DNA of 64,000 nucleotides from Afipia sp. 64-13 (lineage in GTDB: Bacteria; Pseudomonadota; Alphaproteobacteria; Rhizobiales; Xanthobacteraceae), in the NCBI GenBank assembly GCA_001897755.1, contig MKUJ01000005.1, forward strand, positions 83,372 to 147,371. Reading direction: 5' to 3'. Shown piece by piece: positions 42,596-51,752 of the stretch. The notes below the pieces were generated by a model. The model had not been told where the DNA came from and did not search any database. It saw nothing but the letters and a program-made list of their open reading frames with translations. Numbering within the stretch: the first letter of the stretch is position 1; each line of letters opens with the position of its first letter. The position numbers and the translations under genes are program-made.

Positions 42596-42731
42596 GCTGA
42601 TCCCCTGTGTCCTGCGATTCTTAAAGCCGGAGGCCGGATTTTGAAAAGCTCTGCCGCTCTCTTGCGCACGAACAATTCCATCGGAAAGAACGGCGGAGGA
42701 GAGGCGACCCCTCCTCCGCCGAGAGCACGCA

Positions 42732-43742
42732 TCAGCTCTTGATGTCGGCGGTCCAGGTCTTCTCGACCTGCTTCACGACCGAGTCCGGCATCGGGATGTA
42801 GTCGAGTTCTTCGGCCATCTTGCCGCCCTTCTCGAACGACCATTTGAAGAACTTGATGGCCTCGGCGGACGCCGCCTTGTCGACCGGCTCCTTGTGCATC
42901 AGGATGAAGGTCGCAGCGGTGATCGGCCAGGAGGCATCGCCCGGCTGGTCGGTCAGGATCACATAGTAGCCCGGCGCGCTGGCCCAGTCGGCATTGGCGG
43001 CCGCAGCCTGGAACGCGGCGATGGTCGGCTGCACGGTCTTGCCCGCCTTGTTGATCAACGCGGCATGGGTCAGCTTGTTCTGCTTGGCGTAGGCATACTC
43101 GACATAGCCGATTGCATTCCTGGTCTGGCCGATGTTGCCGGCGACACCTTCATTGCCCTTGGCGCCGACGCCGACCGGCCATTCGACCGCGGTGCCCGCG
43201 CCGACCTTGGTCTTCCACTCGGCGTTGGCCTTCGACAGATAGTCGGTGAAGTTGAACGAGGTGCCCGAGCCGTCGGAGCGGCGCACCACCGCGATGGCAT
43301 CGGAGGGCAGCTTCAGGTTCGGGTTGAGCTTGACGATCGCCGGATCGTTCCACTTGGTGATCTTGCCGAGATAGATGTCGCCGAGCACCTCGCCCGACAG
43401 CACCAGTTCGCCCGGCTTGACGCCCTCGAGGTTCACCACCGGCACGATGGCGCCCATCACCATCGGCCATTGGACGAGGCCGAACTTGTCGAGCTGCTCG
43501 GCCTTGAGCGGCGCGTCGGTGGCGCCGAAGGTCACGGTCTTGGCCTGGATCTGCTTGATGCCGGCGCCGGAGCCGATCGACTGGTAATTCAGGCTGTTGC
43601 CGGTTTCCTTTTTGTAGGCATCGGCCCATTTCGAATAGACCGGGAACGGAAAGGTCGCGCCCGCGCCGGTGATGTCGGCCGCCATGGCGGAGGTCGATGC
43701 GGCGACCAGGCCGGCAGCGACGAGGGTTTTGATGAAATTCAC
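42732..43742 (-). CDS. pstS: Phosphate-binding protein PstS
   Basis: 336 residues with a signal peptide ([18 protein letters not shown], cleavage before ADITGAG). Phosphate-binding elements are [32 protein letters not shown] and [16 protein letters not shown]. It captures phosphate in the periplasm for PstCAB. A Pho box lies about 100 bases upstream, after the phoR stop, so pstS can be transcribed from its own phosphate-starvation promoter. Confidence 0.97.
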   Translation of the reverse strand: MNFIKTLVAAGLVAASTSAMAADITGAGATFPFPVYSKWADAYKKETGNSLNYQSIGSGAGIKQIQAKTVTFGATDAPLKAEQLDKFGLVQWPMVMGAIVPVVNLEGVKPGELVLSGEVLGDIYLGKITKWNDPAIVKLNPNLKLPSDAIAVVRRSDGSGTSFNFTDYLSKANAEWKTKVGAGTAVEWPVGVGAKGNEGVAGNIGQTRNAIGYVEYAYAKQNKLTHAALINKAGKTVQPTIAAFQAAAANADWASAPGYYVILTDQPGDASWPITAATFILMHKEPVDKAASAEAIKFFKWSFEKGGKMAEELDYIPMPDSVVKQVEKTWTADIKS

Positions 43743-43841
43743 TGGCTGTCTCCATCTCAGGTGAGCGAAGCGCTGGATGACGCCCGATCGCGCTCACGCC
43801 GCCGCTTTAAAAGCGGGACATTGCGCTTTTATGAGAGTTCG

Positions 43842-43859
43842 ATGACAGCCCTGTGACAG
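43842..43859 (-). promoter_or_regulatory. Pho box upstream of pstS
   Basis: On the minus strand the sequence reads CTGTCAC-AGGG-CTGTCAT, two direct heptamers spaced by four bases, one base off the Pho box consensus CTGTCAT-N4-CTGTCAT. It sits between phoR and pstS, about 100 bases before the pstS start, in the direction of transcription. Confidence 0.9.
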
Positions 43860-43887
43860 CGACAAAGTCGCTGATTACACTGGAGTT

Positions 43888-45183
43888 TCAGCCCTCGGCC
43901 GAGGTCTTGAGCGGTGGAAAAGCCGCGGTGAAGGTCGCCCCCTCCCCGGCCACGCTCTCGATCATCAGCCGGCCGCCATGGCGGGTGGCGATGTGCTTGA
44001 CCAGCGCGAGGCCGAGGCCGGTGCCGCCCTGCGCGCGGCTGCCGCCGACATCGGCGCGATAGAACCGCTCGGTGAGCCGCGGCAGATGCTCGGGCGCGAT
44101 GCCGGGGCCGAAATCGCGGATCGCGACATGAATCTCCGGGGTCTCCTCGCTCGCCGGCGTCAGCGTCACCGTCACGCGGCCGCCGGAGGCGCCGTATTTG
44201 AGGCCGTTCTCGATCAGGTTCTCGAACAGCCGCAGCAATTCCTCGCGCTCGCCGGCGATCATCATGGGCTGGTCCGGCAGATCGGCCTCGATCCCGACCT
44301 GACGCTCGCGCGCCAGCGCTTCGAGGCCGTCGATCACCTGGCGCAGGATCGGCACCAGATCGACCGGCGCGGAGGGCCGCACATGCTGGCTGAGCTCGAC
44401 CCGCGAGAGCGAGAGCAGGTCGTCGATCAAACGCGCCATGCGCGTGGCCTGCGCCTGCATGATGCCGAGGAAGCGCTCCCGCGCCGCCGGATCGTCGCGC
44501 GCCGGCCCCTGCAGCGTGTCGATGAATCCCGACAACGCCGCCAGCGGCGTTCGCAGCTCGTGGCTGGCGTTGGCGACGAAATCGACGCGCATCTCCTCGA
44601 CGCGGCGCAGTTGCGTCTGGTCGTGCAGTGTCATCAGGAAACAATTGTCGGCACCGCCGAAATGGGTCGGCACCGCGACCGGCGTGATGACGAGATCCAT
44701 CCAGCGTTCGACCGGACCGCGCGAGACGAAATTGGCGTGCTGGGGCTGCGAGGTGGCGATCGCCGCGCGCAACGCCGCGATGATGTCCGGCGAGCGCAGC
44801 GCGAACAGCGCCAGCTCTCCGCGCCGCAGCGCGGGCGCAAGCTGCGCCGCCTGCTCATTGAGATGCAGTACGCGGCCGACCCGGTCGAGCAGCACCGCCG
44901 GATCCGGCATGCCAGAAATCAGCGCCTGCACCGCCGCGCCCTCGGCCAGCGGCGTGTCGGCGGCTTCGTCCTGTTTGCGCGCGGCATCACGGATTTGCAG
45001 CGGCGCCAGCGCCGCGCCGGCGATGCAGATGAACACCAGCACCGCGCGCGGCAGCGCCAGATCGTGCATCGCCACCAGCGCGATCATCGCCACCGCCGTC
45101 ACCAGCACCACCATGCCCGAGCGCCGCAGGCGGTCGGACCACGGCGATCTTGGCCGGAGAGGAGACGGAACAGGCGCGACCAT
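43888..45183 (-). CDS. phoR: Phosphate regulon sensor histidine kinase PhoR
   Basis: 431 residues from MVAPVPSPLRPRSPW; a TTG at 45255 would extend it by 24. Two membrane segments (about 24-60) precede a PAS-like domain (PDPAVLLDRVGRVLHLNEQA), then the H box NASHELRTPLAALSGF (His208), the N box LIENGLKYGASGG, and G boxes DFGPGIAPEHLP and GGTGLGLALVKHI. It phosphorylates PhoB in response to low phosphate through PstSCAB-PhoU. The Pho box after its stop separates it from pstS, so it may be expressed independently of the pst genes. Confidence 0.94.
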   Translation of the reverse strand: MVAPVPSPLRPRSPWSDRLRRSGMVVLVTAVAMIALVAMHDLALPRAVLVFICIAGAALAPLQIRDAARKQDEAADTPLAEGAAVQALISGMPDPAVLLDRVGRVLHLNEQAAQLAPALRRGELALFALRSPDIIAALRAAIATSQPQHANFVSRGPVERWMDLVITPVAVPTHFGGADNCFLMTLHDQTQLRRVEEMRVDFVANASHELRTPLAALSGFIDTLQGPARDDPAARERFLGIMQAQATRMARLIDDLLSLSRVELSQHVRPSAPVDLVPILRQVIDGLEALARERQVGIEADLPDQPMMIAGEREELLRLFENLIENGLKYGASGGRVTVTLTPASEETPEIHVAIRDFGPGIAPEHLPRLTERFYRADVGGSRAQGGTGLGLALVKHIATRHGGRLMIESVAGEGATFTAAFPPLKTSAEG

Positions 45184-45295
45184 GCTGCGATGACTTCTGC
45201 TGCGACGAGATTTCGGATCGACCCGGCGGGACCTGACGTGGCCGCCCAGATTCAAGTGGTGCCCGCCGCGCGCGCCGGGATCAAGAAAAATCCGA

Positions 45296-46321
45296 TCAGG
45301 AGGATTCCGAGGCCGAGGCGTCCTTGAGCGCCTGCGCGCGGCTCGCCTCGCGCCGCGTTCGCGTGCCGATGATGATCTCGCGCCCGGTCAGCAGCACCAC
45401 GGAAATCACGAACGGCGTGATATAATAAAGCAGCCGGAACAGCAGCATGCCGGCCAGCAATTCCTCGCGGTCGAACTGGAACAGGCCGACCAGCATGGCG
45501 GCGTCGAACACGCCGAGGCCGCCGGGCGAATGGCTGGCGAAGCCGAGCAGGGTGGCGGAGACGAAGATCACCGCCACCACGACAAAGCCGACGTCCGGCT
45601 CCTCCGGCACCAGGATGTACATCGCCAGCGCGCAGAAGCCGAGATCGACGATGCCGATCACGATCTGCAGCAGCGTCAGCGAGCCGCCCGGCAGGGTCAC
45701 GGTCCAGTTGCCGCGGCCGACCAGGCGCGGCTTCGCCGACACCCAGACGACATAGAGGCACAACGCCATCAGGATGCAGATCGCGGCGATGCGGTTGAAC
45801 CAGGGCGGTAACTGGTCGATCGAGGACGCCGCTTCCGGATGATAGGCGACGCTCATGCCGAGCACCGCGGCATTGCCGAGCCAGAAGGTCAGGCCGGCGA
45901 GAAAGCAGACCTTGGCGACGTCGATCGCCGTGAGACCCCAGGCGGAATAGACGCGGTAGCGCACCGCACCGCCGGTGAACACGCTGGCCCCGACATTGTG
46001 GCCGACCGAATAGGAGGTGAAGCCGGCGAAGGCGGCGACGCGGTAGGGCACGCCGGACTTGCCGATCGCCCGCAGCGCGAACAGGTCGTAAAAGGTCAGG
46101 GTGAAATAGCCGGCGGCGACGCACAGGGTCGCCAAGGCGACGGTGTGCCACTCGGTCTCGCCCAGCGCGGCGATCACCTTGTCGCCGTCGAGATTGCGCA
46201 GCATGTGATAGAGGATGTAACAGGCGGAGGCGATGATCGTGAGGCTGATCACGACGCCGAGCTTGTGAAGGATTTGCTTCTCCCGCAGGAACGCGGCGAT
46301 CCTGCGTAACGGCTCAACCAT
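45296..46321 (-). CDS. UPF0104/LPG-synthase-type integral membrane protein
   Basis: 341 residues with about eight membrane segments. The family features are GYSVGHNVGASVFTGGAVRYR-like (SYSVGHNVGASVFTGG), and SHSPGGLGVFDAAML near the C-terminus, corresponding to the flippase part of MprF-type lysylphosphatidylglycerol synthases without the catalytic synthase domain. It may move a lipid across the inner membrane. It is 112 bases upstream of phoR on the same strand, but no functional tie to phosphate is evident. Confidence 0.8.
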   Translation of the reverse strand: MVEPLRRIAAFLREKQILHKLGVVISLTIIASACYILYHMLRNLDGDKVIAALGETEWHTVALATLCVAAGYFTLTFYDLFALRAIGKSGVPYRVAAFAGFTSYSVGHNVGASVFTGGAVRYRVYSAWGLTAIDVAKVCFLAGLTFWLGNAAVLGMSVAYHPEAASSIDQLPPWFNRIAAICILMALCLYVVWVSAKPRLVGRGNWTVTLPGGSLTLLQIVIGIVDLGFCALAMYILVPEEPDVGFVVVAVIFVSATLLGFASHSPGGLGVFDAAMLVGLFQFDREELLAGMLLFRLLYYITPFVISVVLLTGREIIIGTRTRREASRAQALKDASASESS

Positions 46322-46463
46322 CCAGTCCTCGAATCCACTCAGCGTCCGGACGCCCCGCGCGATGCCTGCGCGGCGATGGCCGGTCGCACGGGTTTCCTAG
46401 CAGACCCGTTTGACCACCGCGAGAAATATGCCGCGCGATCCGGCGCCCCATGCGCCGGTCGCG

Positions 46464-46766
46464 TCAATTTGCAGCGCCCGGGCGCGAGACCACCAGGTGC
46501 CGCAGCCAGGCGCCGACCACGCACCCGATCAGATAGGCACCGAACATGACCAGGCCAAGGTCGAGCCCATAGCCGAACCGGCCCGGCAGCAGATGCGTGA
46601 GCGAGAGGACGACGAGCGCCAGGATCACGGCAAGGCTGCGGCGGAACGCCACGGTGGAGAGCCCGCCGCGCTGAACCACCGAAATCCAGCCCATGCCGAG
46701 GCCGATCAGGGCCGCGCCGAGCAGCCAGCCCCAGTGGAAGGTCACCAGAAAGGCCATCGCCGTCAC
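46464..46766 (-). CDS. Small membrane protein of unknown function
   Basis: 100 residues with three hydrophobic stretches (WGWLLGAALIGLGMGWISVV, SLAVILALVVLSLTHLL and LDLGLVMFGAYLIGCVVGAWL). It starts with GTG at 46766, whose bases overlap the stop of the upstream OmpA-like gene (GTGA); an ATG at 46757 is the alternative. Coupling with the OmpA-domain gene suggests a joint envelope function. I do not recognise the family. Confidence 0.7.
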   Translation of the reverse strand: MTAMAFLVTFHWGWLLGAALIGLGMGWISVVQRGGLSTVAFRRSLAVILALVVLSLTHLLPGRFGYGLDLGLVMFGAYLIGCVVGAWLRHLVVSRPGAAN

Positions 46767-48160
46767 CTCACCACGAAATCAATGCGGCGGTTTTTCGCCT
46801 TGCCTTCTTCGCTGTCATTCGGCGCGACCGGCTGGTCGCTGCCATAGCCGACCGCGGTGACGCGGTCCCGCGGCAGGCCGGCCTTGACCAGATAATCGAC
46901 CACCGCCTGGGCGCGCCGCGTCGACAATGCAAGGTTGCTGGCGGCGTCGCCGTCGCTGTCGGTATGGCCGGCGATCTCCAGATGCGCGGTCGGACAACGC
47001 AGCGCGGTCTCGATCAGGCGGTCGAGCAGCCCCATCGAATCCGCGTCGATGGTGGCGCGGCCGGATTCAAACCGGATCTTGCCCTTGCCGAGCAGATCGA
47101 CAAACAATTGCTGGCACACCGTGGCATCGACCGCGCTCGCCACCGGCTTGACCGAAATCTCCGCGACGCGGGTCCAGCCCTGCGGCAGGCCGGCGGTCAG
47201 ATCCGTCTTGATCTGTTCGGAGGCCACCGGATAGAGCGCATCGCCCGACAGCTTGGCCTCGCGGTCCGACAGCGTCAGCGAGCCGGTGGAGAGCCGCGAC
47301 AGGCCGCCCAGCGCCGCCGTCACAGCGTTGGCGAAGCCCGGCGGCGCGCCGATGCTGGCCTTGAGCTTGTCGACGATCTTGGTGCCGCCGACAAACTTGC
47401 GCTGCGCCGTGGCCAGCACCGCGGCATGGACGTTATTGTCCGGCACATAGCCGCTCAGCGTCAGGGTCGCGGTCACCGGATCATGATTGGCCTGGAAGAT
47501 ATAAGGCGGTGCCTTGATGGCGTTTTCCGCGACGGTGTAGCCCTCGGGCAGGTTCTTCAAGGCGGCGATGATCGCCTCGCGGTTGCCGAGTTCGCGCGCC
47601 ATGCCGGCAAGATTGACCGAAGTCCCGGACAGCGTGATCTTGCCTTCCTTCAGCTTGCCGACCTGATCGATCAGCAGCAGGGCGGCGGCGTCGAAGCGCG
47701 GCGGCGCGCCGCGGGCCAGCACCATCTGGTCGGCGGCTTCCGCGCCGCCGGAGACCGTCCGCGCCGCTTCCATCAGCCGCGCCCGGATCGCGGGCAACGG
47801 CGCATTGCCGGCCAGCGTGATCCGCACCACGTCGCGCTGCGCGCTCCAGACGAACGGATTGGCCTCCGGGACCAGCCGGGTCTGATCCTGCACCAGCCGC
47901 ACGCCGGGCACGGCCTCGACCAGCGAGACCGCGCTGCGACGGCCTTCCTCGGAGAAGGCGTCCGCGGCGAAGCGGACATCGCGGCCCGAGACCTCGATCC
48001 GGGTCTTGTCCAGCACGCTGCCCTTCATCGCGTCAGTTGCGGCCGCCGTCAGGTTCTGCTCGACCGGAACCATGGCGTTCCAGACGGCGACGCCCCACAG
48101 GATCGCCAGCGGAATGAGGCCCGGCCACCACTTACGCACCCAGACGGAAAAATCGGTCAT
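46763..48160 (-). CDS. Inner-membrane-anchored OmpA-domain protein with BON-like repeats
   Basis: 465 residues. One membrane segment (WWPGLIPLAILWGVAVWNAM) near the N-terminus is followed by a periplasmic part with repeated alternating BON-like segments (GYVPDNNVHAAVLATAQ, SGTSVNLAGMAREL). The C-terminal OmpA peptidoglycan-binding domain has KIRFESGRATIDADS, LEIAGHTDSDG, LSTRRAQAVVDYL and KAKNRRIDFVV. It may anchor the membrane to peptidoglycan. It is coupled to the small membrane gene that follows and is divergent from the deacetylase gene. Confidence 0.8.
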   Translation of the reverse strand: MTDFSVWVRKWWPGLIPLAILWGVAVWNAMVPVEQNLTAAATDAMKGSVLDKTRIEVSGRDVRFAADAFSEEGRRSAVSLVEAVPGVRLVQDQTRLVPEANPFVWSAQRDVVRITLAGNAPLPAIRARLMEAARTVSGGAEAADQMVLARGAPPRFDAAALLLIDQVGKLKEGKITLSGTSVNLAGMARELGNREAIIAALKNLPEGYTVAENAIKAPPYIFQANHDPVTATLTLSGYVPDNNVHAAVLATAQRKFVGGTKIVDKLKASIGAPPGFANAVTAALGGLSRLSTGSLTLSDREAKLSGDALYPVASEQIKTDLTAGLPQGWTRVAEISVKPVASAVDATVCQQLFVDLLGKGKIRFESGRATIDADSMGLLDRLIETALRCPTAHLEIAGHTDSDGDAASNLALSTRRAQAVVDYLVKAGLPRDRVTAVGYGSDQPVAPNDSEEGKAKNRRIDFVVR

Positions 48161-48246
48161 TCGGAACCTTCGCGTGAGACCTGAGAGAAATCAAACCCTT
48201 GGGGAGGTGTCAATTTAGAAATAGAGCCAAGGCGGGCTTGGTCGGG

Positions 48247-48261
48247 CTAACCCATTGTTCA
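48247..48261 (+). promoter_or_regulatory. Candidate CtrA-like site with the CCCATTG spacer
   Basis: CTAACCCATTGTTCA repeats the spacer of the site at 409-423 (TTAACCCATTGTTTA) with a change in each half-site. It lies 50-64 bases before the polysaccharide deacetylase start. Both are too degenerate to claim binding without a motif scan. Confidence 0.25.
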
Positions 48262-48310
48262 ACCGTTTCTGGCAGAACTCGCAGGACCTGACACCCTTGC
48301 CGGACCAGCC

Positions 48311-49369
48311 ATGAAGCAGCTTCGCAACACCCTCATCCGTACCGGCTTTGACGCGATCTCGATCAGCGGCCTGCACCATGTGCTGCGCCCCGTGCTCGGG
48401 GGCGTCGGCATCATCTTCATGCTGCATCATGTGCGCCCCGCTCGCGGCGGCCCGTTCCAGCCCAACCGCCATCTCGAGGTGACGCCCGATTTCCTGCGCG
48501 AGACGCTGCTCCATCTGCGCCGCCTCGATATCGAGGTGGTGACGCTGGACGAGGCGCACCGCCGTCTGGCGCAGCGCGATTTCGCGCGGCGCTTCGCCTG
48601 CTTCACCGCCGACGACGGCTATCGCGACAATCGCGATCACGCATTGCCGGTGATGTGCGAATTCGGCGCGCCGCTCATGGTCTATGTCGCGGCCGACTTC
48701 GCGCAGGGCGCCGGCCGGATATGGTGGGTGGCGCTGGAGCGCACGATCGCCGCCGCCACGCGGATCGATGCCCGCATCGGCGGCGTGCACCTGCTTCTCG
48801 ACGCCGCGACACCGCAGCAGAAACAGATCGCCTTCGCGCGGATTCACGACCTGCTGCGCAAGCTGCCGACTGATCACGACGTGCAGCACGAGGTCCATGA
48901 CCTGGCGCGGATGCACGGCATCGACGACGAGGCGATCAGCCGCGAACTGTGCCTGTCATGGGACGAACTGCGCGATTTCGCGCGCGACCCCCTGGTGAGC
49001 ATCGGCGCGCACACCGTGAGCCACTGCAATCTCGCCCATGAGAGCGCGCAGATGATGACGCAGCAGATGCAGATCAGCCGCGCCCGCATCGAGGCGATGC
49101 TGGAATGCAAGGTCCGGCATTTCGCCTATCCCTATGGCGACCGCGACGCCGCGGCGGCGCGCGAATTCGCCGCCGCCCGCGCGCTCGGCTTCGACACCGC
49201 CGTCACCACGCGCCCCGGCGTGCTGTTTGCCGAGCACGCCGAGCATCTGACCGCGCTGCCGCGCATTTCGCTGAACGGCAATTACCAGAGCACGCGCTTC
49301 CTGTCCGTGCTCACCTCCGGAACCGCGACCGCGGTGTGGAACGGCTTCCGCCGCGTCGATGCCGCCTGA
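48311..49369 (+). CDS. Polysaccharide deacetylase family protein (NodB homology domain)
   Basis: 352 residues. NodB-domain motifs are ACFTADDGYRDN (the usual TFDDG has become TADDG), GAHTVSHCNL with two metal-binding histidines, and HFAYPYGDRD. The early FMLHHVRP matches the family of cytoplasmic or envelope deacetylases acting on N-acetylated glycans. No clear signal peptide is seen; the N-terminus MKQLRNTLIRTGFDA is followed by GVGIIFMLHH. It may modify capsule or O-antigen sugars. It is a single gene. Confidence 0.82.
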   Translation: MKQLRNTLIRTGFDAISISGLHHVLRPVLGGVGIIFMLHHVRPARGGPFQPNRHLEVTPDFLRETLLHLRRLDIEVVTLDEAHRRLAQRDFARRFACFTADDGYRDNRDHALPVMCEFGAPLMVYVAADFAQGAGRIWWVALERTIAAATRIDARIGGVHLLLDAATPQQKQIAFARIHDLLRKLPTDHDVQHEVHDLARMHGIDDEAISRELCLSWDELRDFARDPLVSIGAHTVSHCNLAHESAQMMTQQMQISRARIEAMLECKVRHFAYPYGDRDAAAAREFAAARALGFDTAVTTRPGVLFAEHAEHLTALPRISLNGNYQSTRFLSVLTSGTATAVWNGFRRVDAA

Positions 49370-49426
49370 AATCCGGCGCGCGGACGCAGGCCTGCGCCCG
49401 CGATTAAACATCCGCATCGCATGCTT

Positions 49427-49443
49427 CTTTGAGCGATTCTAAG
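49427..49443 (+). promoter_or_regulatory. Dyad upstream of exbB, possible iron-responsive operator
   Basis: CTTTGAGCGATTCTAAG is a 17-bp imperfect palindrome (CTT.GA...TC.AAG), 94 bases before the exbB start. It matches 11 of 17 bases of the dyad before feoA (core ATTAGAACGTTTTTAAT) and resembles the iron control element bound by Irr as I remember it. The assignment to Irr, Fur or RirA is inferred. Confidence 0.4.
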
Positions 49444-49536
49444 ATCCACCTTTCCGAAAGGCCGATTTCGGGGTGACGCTGCCGCCATTTTGGTCGATTG
49501 AATAGCGATCCGCGTGTTCATTTCCGGACCGACATC

Positions 49537-50343
49537 ATGACCCGCCCCGCCCGTTCCACCATTTCGTTTCGCCGCCTCGCGGGAGCTTGCGCCGTAACGG
49601 CCGTTGCGCTGCTCACGGCCGGCAACGCGCTGGCCGAAACCGCGCCGAACGCCCTGTTGCCGCAGAACCTGTCGCCCTGGGGCATGTTCATGAGCGCCGA
49701 CATCGTGGTGAAGGTGGTGATGGTCGGCCTCGTCTTCGCCTCGCTGCTGACCTGGACGGTCTGCGTCGCCAAGATGCTGGAGCTGCGCAGCGTCGCCAGA
49801 CTGGCGCGGCAGCGCTTTTCCATTCTCGAAGGCCACACCACGCTGGCGCGCGCCGCGCAGAACTGCGGCGACGCGGACGACGCGGTGGCGCAACTGGTGC
49901 GTTCGGCGGCGCAGGAAGCCGAACTGTCCGACGTCACTTATGACAGCGGCTTCACCGATCGCGTCGCGCTGCGGCTGGAGCGGGTGCAGACCGCGGTCGC
50001 CCGGCGTGTCGCGCGCGGCACCGGCATTCTCGCCACCATCGGCGCCACCGCGCCGTTCGTCGGCCTGTTCGGCACGGTGTGGGGCATCATGAATTCCTTC
50101 ATCGGCATTTCCGAAGCCCACACCACCAACCTCGCGGTGGTCGCGCCCGGCATCGCCGAGGCGCTGCTCGCCACCGCGCTCGGCCTCGTCGCGGCGATTC
50201 CCGCGGTGGTGATCTATAACCATCTGGTCCGCGTGATCACCGGCTATCGCGCGCTGCTCGCCGACGCTTCGGCGCAGGTGATGCTGCTGATCAGCCGCGA
50301 GCAAAGCGGCCGCACCCATCGCCTCGCGCGCGCCGCGGAATAG
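49537..50343 (+). CDS. exbB: TonB-system energy transducer ExbB
   Basis: 268 residues from the ATG at 49537, after a leading TTG-start frame that is not needed. A signal-like segment (ACAVTAVALLTAGNALAE) precedes three membrane segments. MotA/TolQ/ExbB motifs are GILATIGATAPFVGLFGTVWGIM, GIAEALLATALGLVAAIPAVVIYN and the region around them. With ExbD it uses the proton gradient to energise TonB. It heads exbB-exbD-tonB; exbD begins 27 bases later. The possible iron-responsive dyad lies upstream. Confidence 0.95.
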   Translation: MTRPARSTISFRRLAGACAVTAVALLTAGNALAETAPNALLPQNLSPWGMFMSADIVVKVVMVGLVFASLLTWTVCVAKMLELRSVARLARQRFSILEGHTTLARAAQNCGDADDAVAQLVRSAAQEAELSDVTYDSGFTDRVALRLERVQTAVARRVARGTGILATIGATAPFVGLFGTVWGIMNSFIGISEAHTTNLAVVAPGIAEALLATALGLVAAIPAVVIYNHLVRVITGYRALLADASAQVMLLISREQSGRTHRLARAAE

Positions 50344-50370
50344 TCGGACAGATAACGTCGGAGGCAACCG

Positions 50371-50811
50371 ATGGGCGCAAGGCTCGGCGGCAATCTTTCC
50401 ACCACGCCGGACGATCTCGCGGTCACACACGAGATCAACGTCACGCCGTTCATCGATGTGATCCTGGTGCTGCTGATCATCTTCATGGTGGCGGCGCCGC
50501 TCGCCACCGTCGATATCGGCGTCGACCTGCCGGCCTCCACCGCGCAGCAGCAGCCGCGTCCCGACAAGCCGATCTTCGTCACCGTCAAGCCTGATCTGTC
50601 GCTCGCGGTCGGCGAGGACACCGTTGCCCGCGACGCGCTGAAAAGCACGCTCGACACCCTCACCGAGGGCAAGACCGATCAGCGCATTTTCGTGCGCGCC
50701 GACAAGACGATCAGCTATGGCGACCTGATGGAGACGATGAATCTCCTGCGCAACGCCGGCTATCTCAAGATCGCGCTGGTCGGGCTCGAGGCGCCGGGCG
50801 AGAGCAAATGA
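50371..50811 (+). CDS. exbD: Biopolymer transporter ExbD
   Basis: 146 residues with one membrane segment. The ExbD/TolR signature is INVTPFIDVILVLLIIFMV, with the key Asp in PFIDV. The periplasmic domain includes VRADKTISYGDLMETMNLLR and ends AGYLKIALVGLE. It forms the proton channel with ExbB. Its stop overlaps the tonB start by four bases. Confidence 0.96.
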   Translation: MGARLGGNLSTTPDDLAVTHEINVTPFIDVILVLLIIFMVAAPLATVDIGVDLPASTAQQQPRPDKPIFVTVKPDLSLAVGEDTVARDALKSTLDTLTEGKTDQRIFVRADKTISYGDLMETMNLLRNAGYLKIALVGLEAPGESK

Positions 50812-51599
50812 CCACGCTCGCGCTGCACGGCGGGATCGATCAGGCCGAGGTCAGGCGCTGGAGCGCGTCGGCGACGCTGGTGGTGGCGGTGCATGCCGCG
50901 CTGATCGCCTGCTATCTGTTCTGGTCCACCACAACGCCGCCGCCGGGCCGCCCGCTCGACGCGATCGCGGTCGATCTCGCGCCGATGTCGGCCGCGCCGC
51001 AGCCGAAGGACCTCGACCTCGCGCCGGGCCCGACCATGCAGGCGGCGGAACCGCCCGCCCCCGAACCCGAGCAGCAGCAGAAGGTGGAAGAGACCATCGC
51101 GCCGACGCCGCTGCAGCAGAATCCCGAAGTGGTTGCGCCGCCCGAGCCGAAGAAGCAGGTCGAGGAGGTGCGCGAGAAACCCAAGCCCGTGGTGGCGAAG
51201 AAGAAGCCGAAGAAGCCGACGCCGGCTCCGGCACCGCGCACCACGGCCGCGCCACGCGCCGAGCATGACGCGCCGATGCAGCAGTCGCGCGCGGGCGCCG
51301 CGGCGGCCGCCGCGCTGCCCTCCTACCGCCAGCGGCTTGCCGCGCATCTGCAACGCTACAAGCAATATCCGAGCGAAGCCCGCGCTGCCGGCGCGCGCGG
51401 CACCGTGCTGGCGGTCTTCACCGTCCATCGCAGCGGCAGCGTCTCCGGCGTGCGCGTCATGCGCTCGTCCGGCAATGCCGCGCTCGACAACGCCGCGCTG
51501 TCGGCGATCCGCAACGCGCAACCACTGCCGGCGATTCCGTCCGAGATTCCGCAATCGGCGCTGACCTTCCCGGTGCCGTTCAGTTTCTCGGTGCGCTGA
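50808..51599 (+). CDS. tonB: Energy transducer TonB
   Basis: 263 residues. An N-terminal membrane anchor (ATLVVAVHAALIACYLFW) is followed by a Pro/Glu/Lys-rich spanning region (PEPEQQQKVEE, KPKPVVAKKKPKKP) and a C-terminal TonB domain (LPSYRQRLAAHLQRYKQYP, GTVLAVFTVHRSGSV). It transmits energy to outer-membrane receptors for siderophores or haem. No receptor gene is adjacent, so it serves receptors elsewhere. It is the last gene of the three-gene operon. Confidence 0.95.
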   Translation: MTTLALHGGIDQAEVRRWSASATLVVAVHAALIACYLFWSTTTPPPGRPLDAIAVDLAPMSAAPQPKDLDLAPGPTMQAAEPPAPEPEQQQKVEETIAPTPLQQNPEVVAPPEPKKQVEEVREKPKPVVAKKKPKKPTPAPAPRTTAAPRAEHDAPMQQSRAGAAAAAALPSYRQRLAAHLQRYKQYPSEARAAGARGTVLAVFTVHRSGSVSGVRVMRSSGNAALDNAALSAIRNAQPLPAIPSEIPQSALTFPVPFSFSVR

Positions 51600-51660
51600 A
51601 CGCGACCGACCAAACATTCACATCTGCTTGAACGATTGGTGCGAATTGGTTGATGCTGCG

Positions 51661-51703
51661 TTGCGACAAGCGCAATTGAACGCCTGCCTCATCGTGTTAT
51701 ACA
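51661..51703 (+). promoter_or_regulatory. Candidate promoter and operator for the bd oxidase operon
   Basis: TTGAAC (51676-51681) and TATACA (51698-51703) with 16 bases between form a good sigma70-like promoter, about 50 bases before the cioA start. The perfect dyad TTGCG-ACAAG-CGCAA (51661-51675) touches the -35 box on its upstream side. It is not the FNR/FixK pattern TTGAT-N4-ATCAA, so the regulator is unknown. Confidence 0.45.
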
Positions 51704-51752
51704 GGTGACAGCGACGACGTCACTGTGAACTCCTTCTGATGGAAGGTGCGCG

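Noticed and set aside
46388..46409. Hairpin ACGGGT...ACCCGT after the small membrane gene as a terminator
   Set aside because: The stem is six base pairs with a ten-base loop and no T-run on either strand.
48311..49369. TADDG in place of TFDDG in the polysaccharide deacetylase taken as inactivating
   Set aside because: The two aspartates that matter are retained, and the histidine metal ligands and PYGD-type motif are present.
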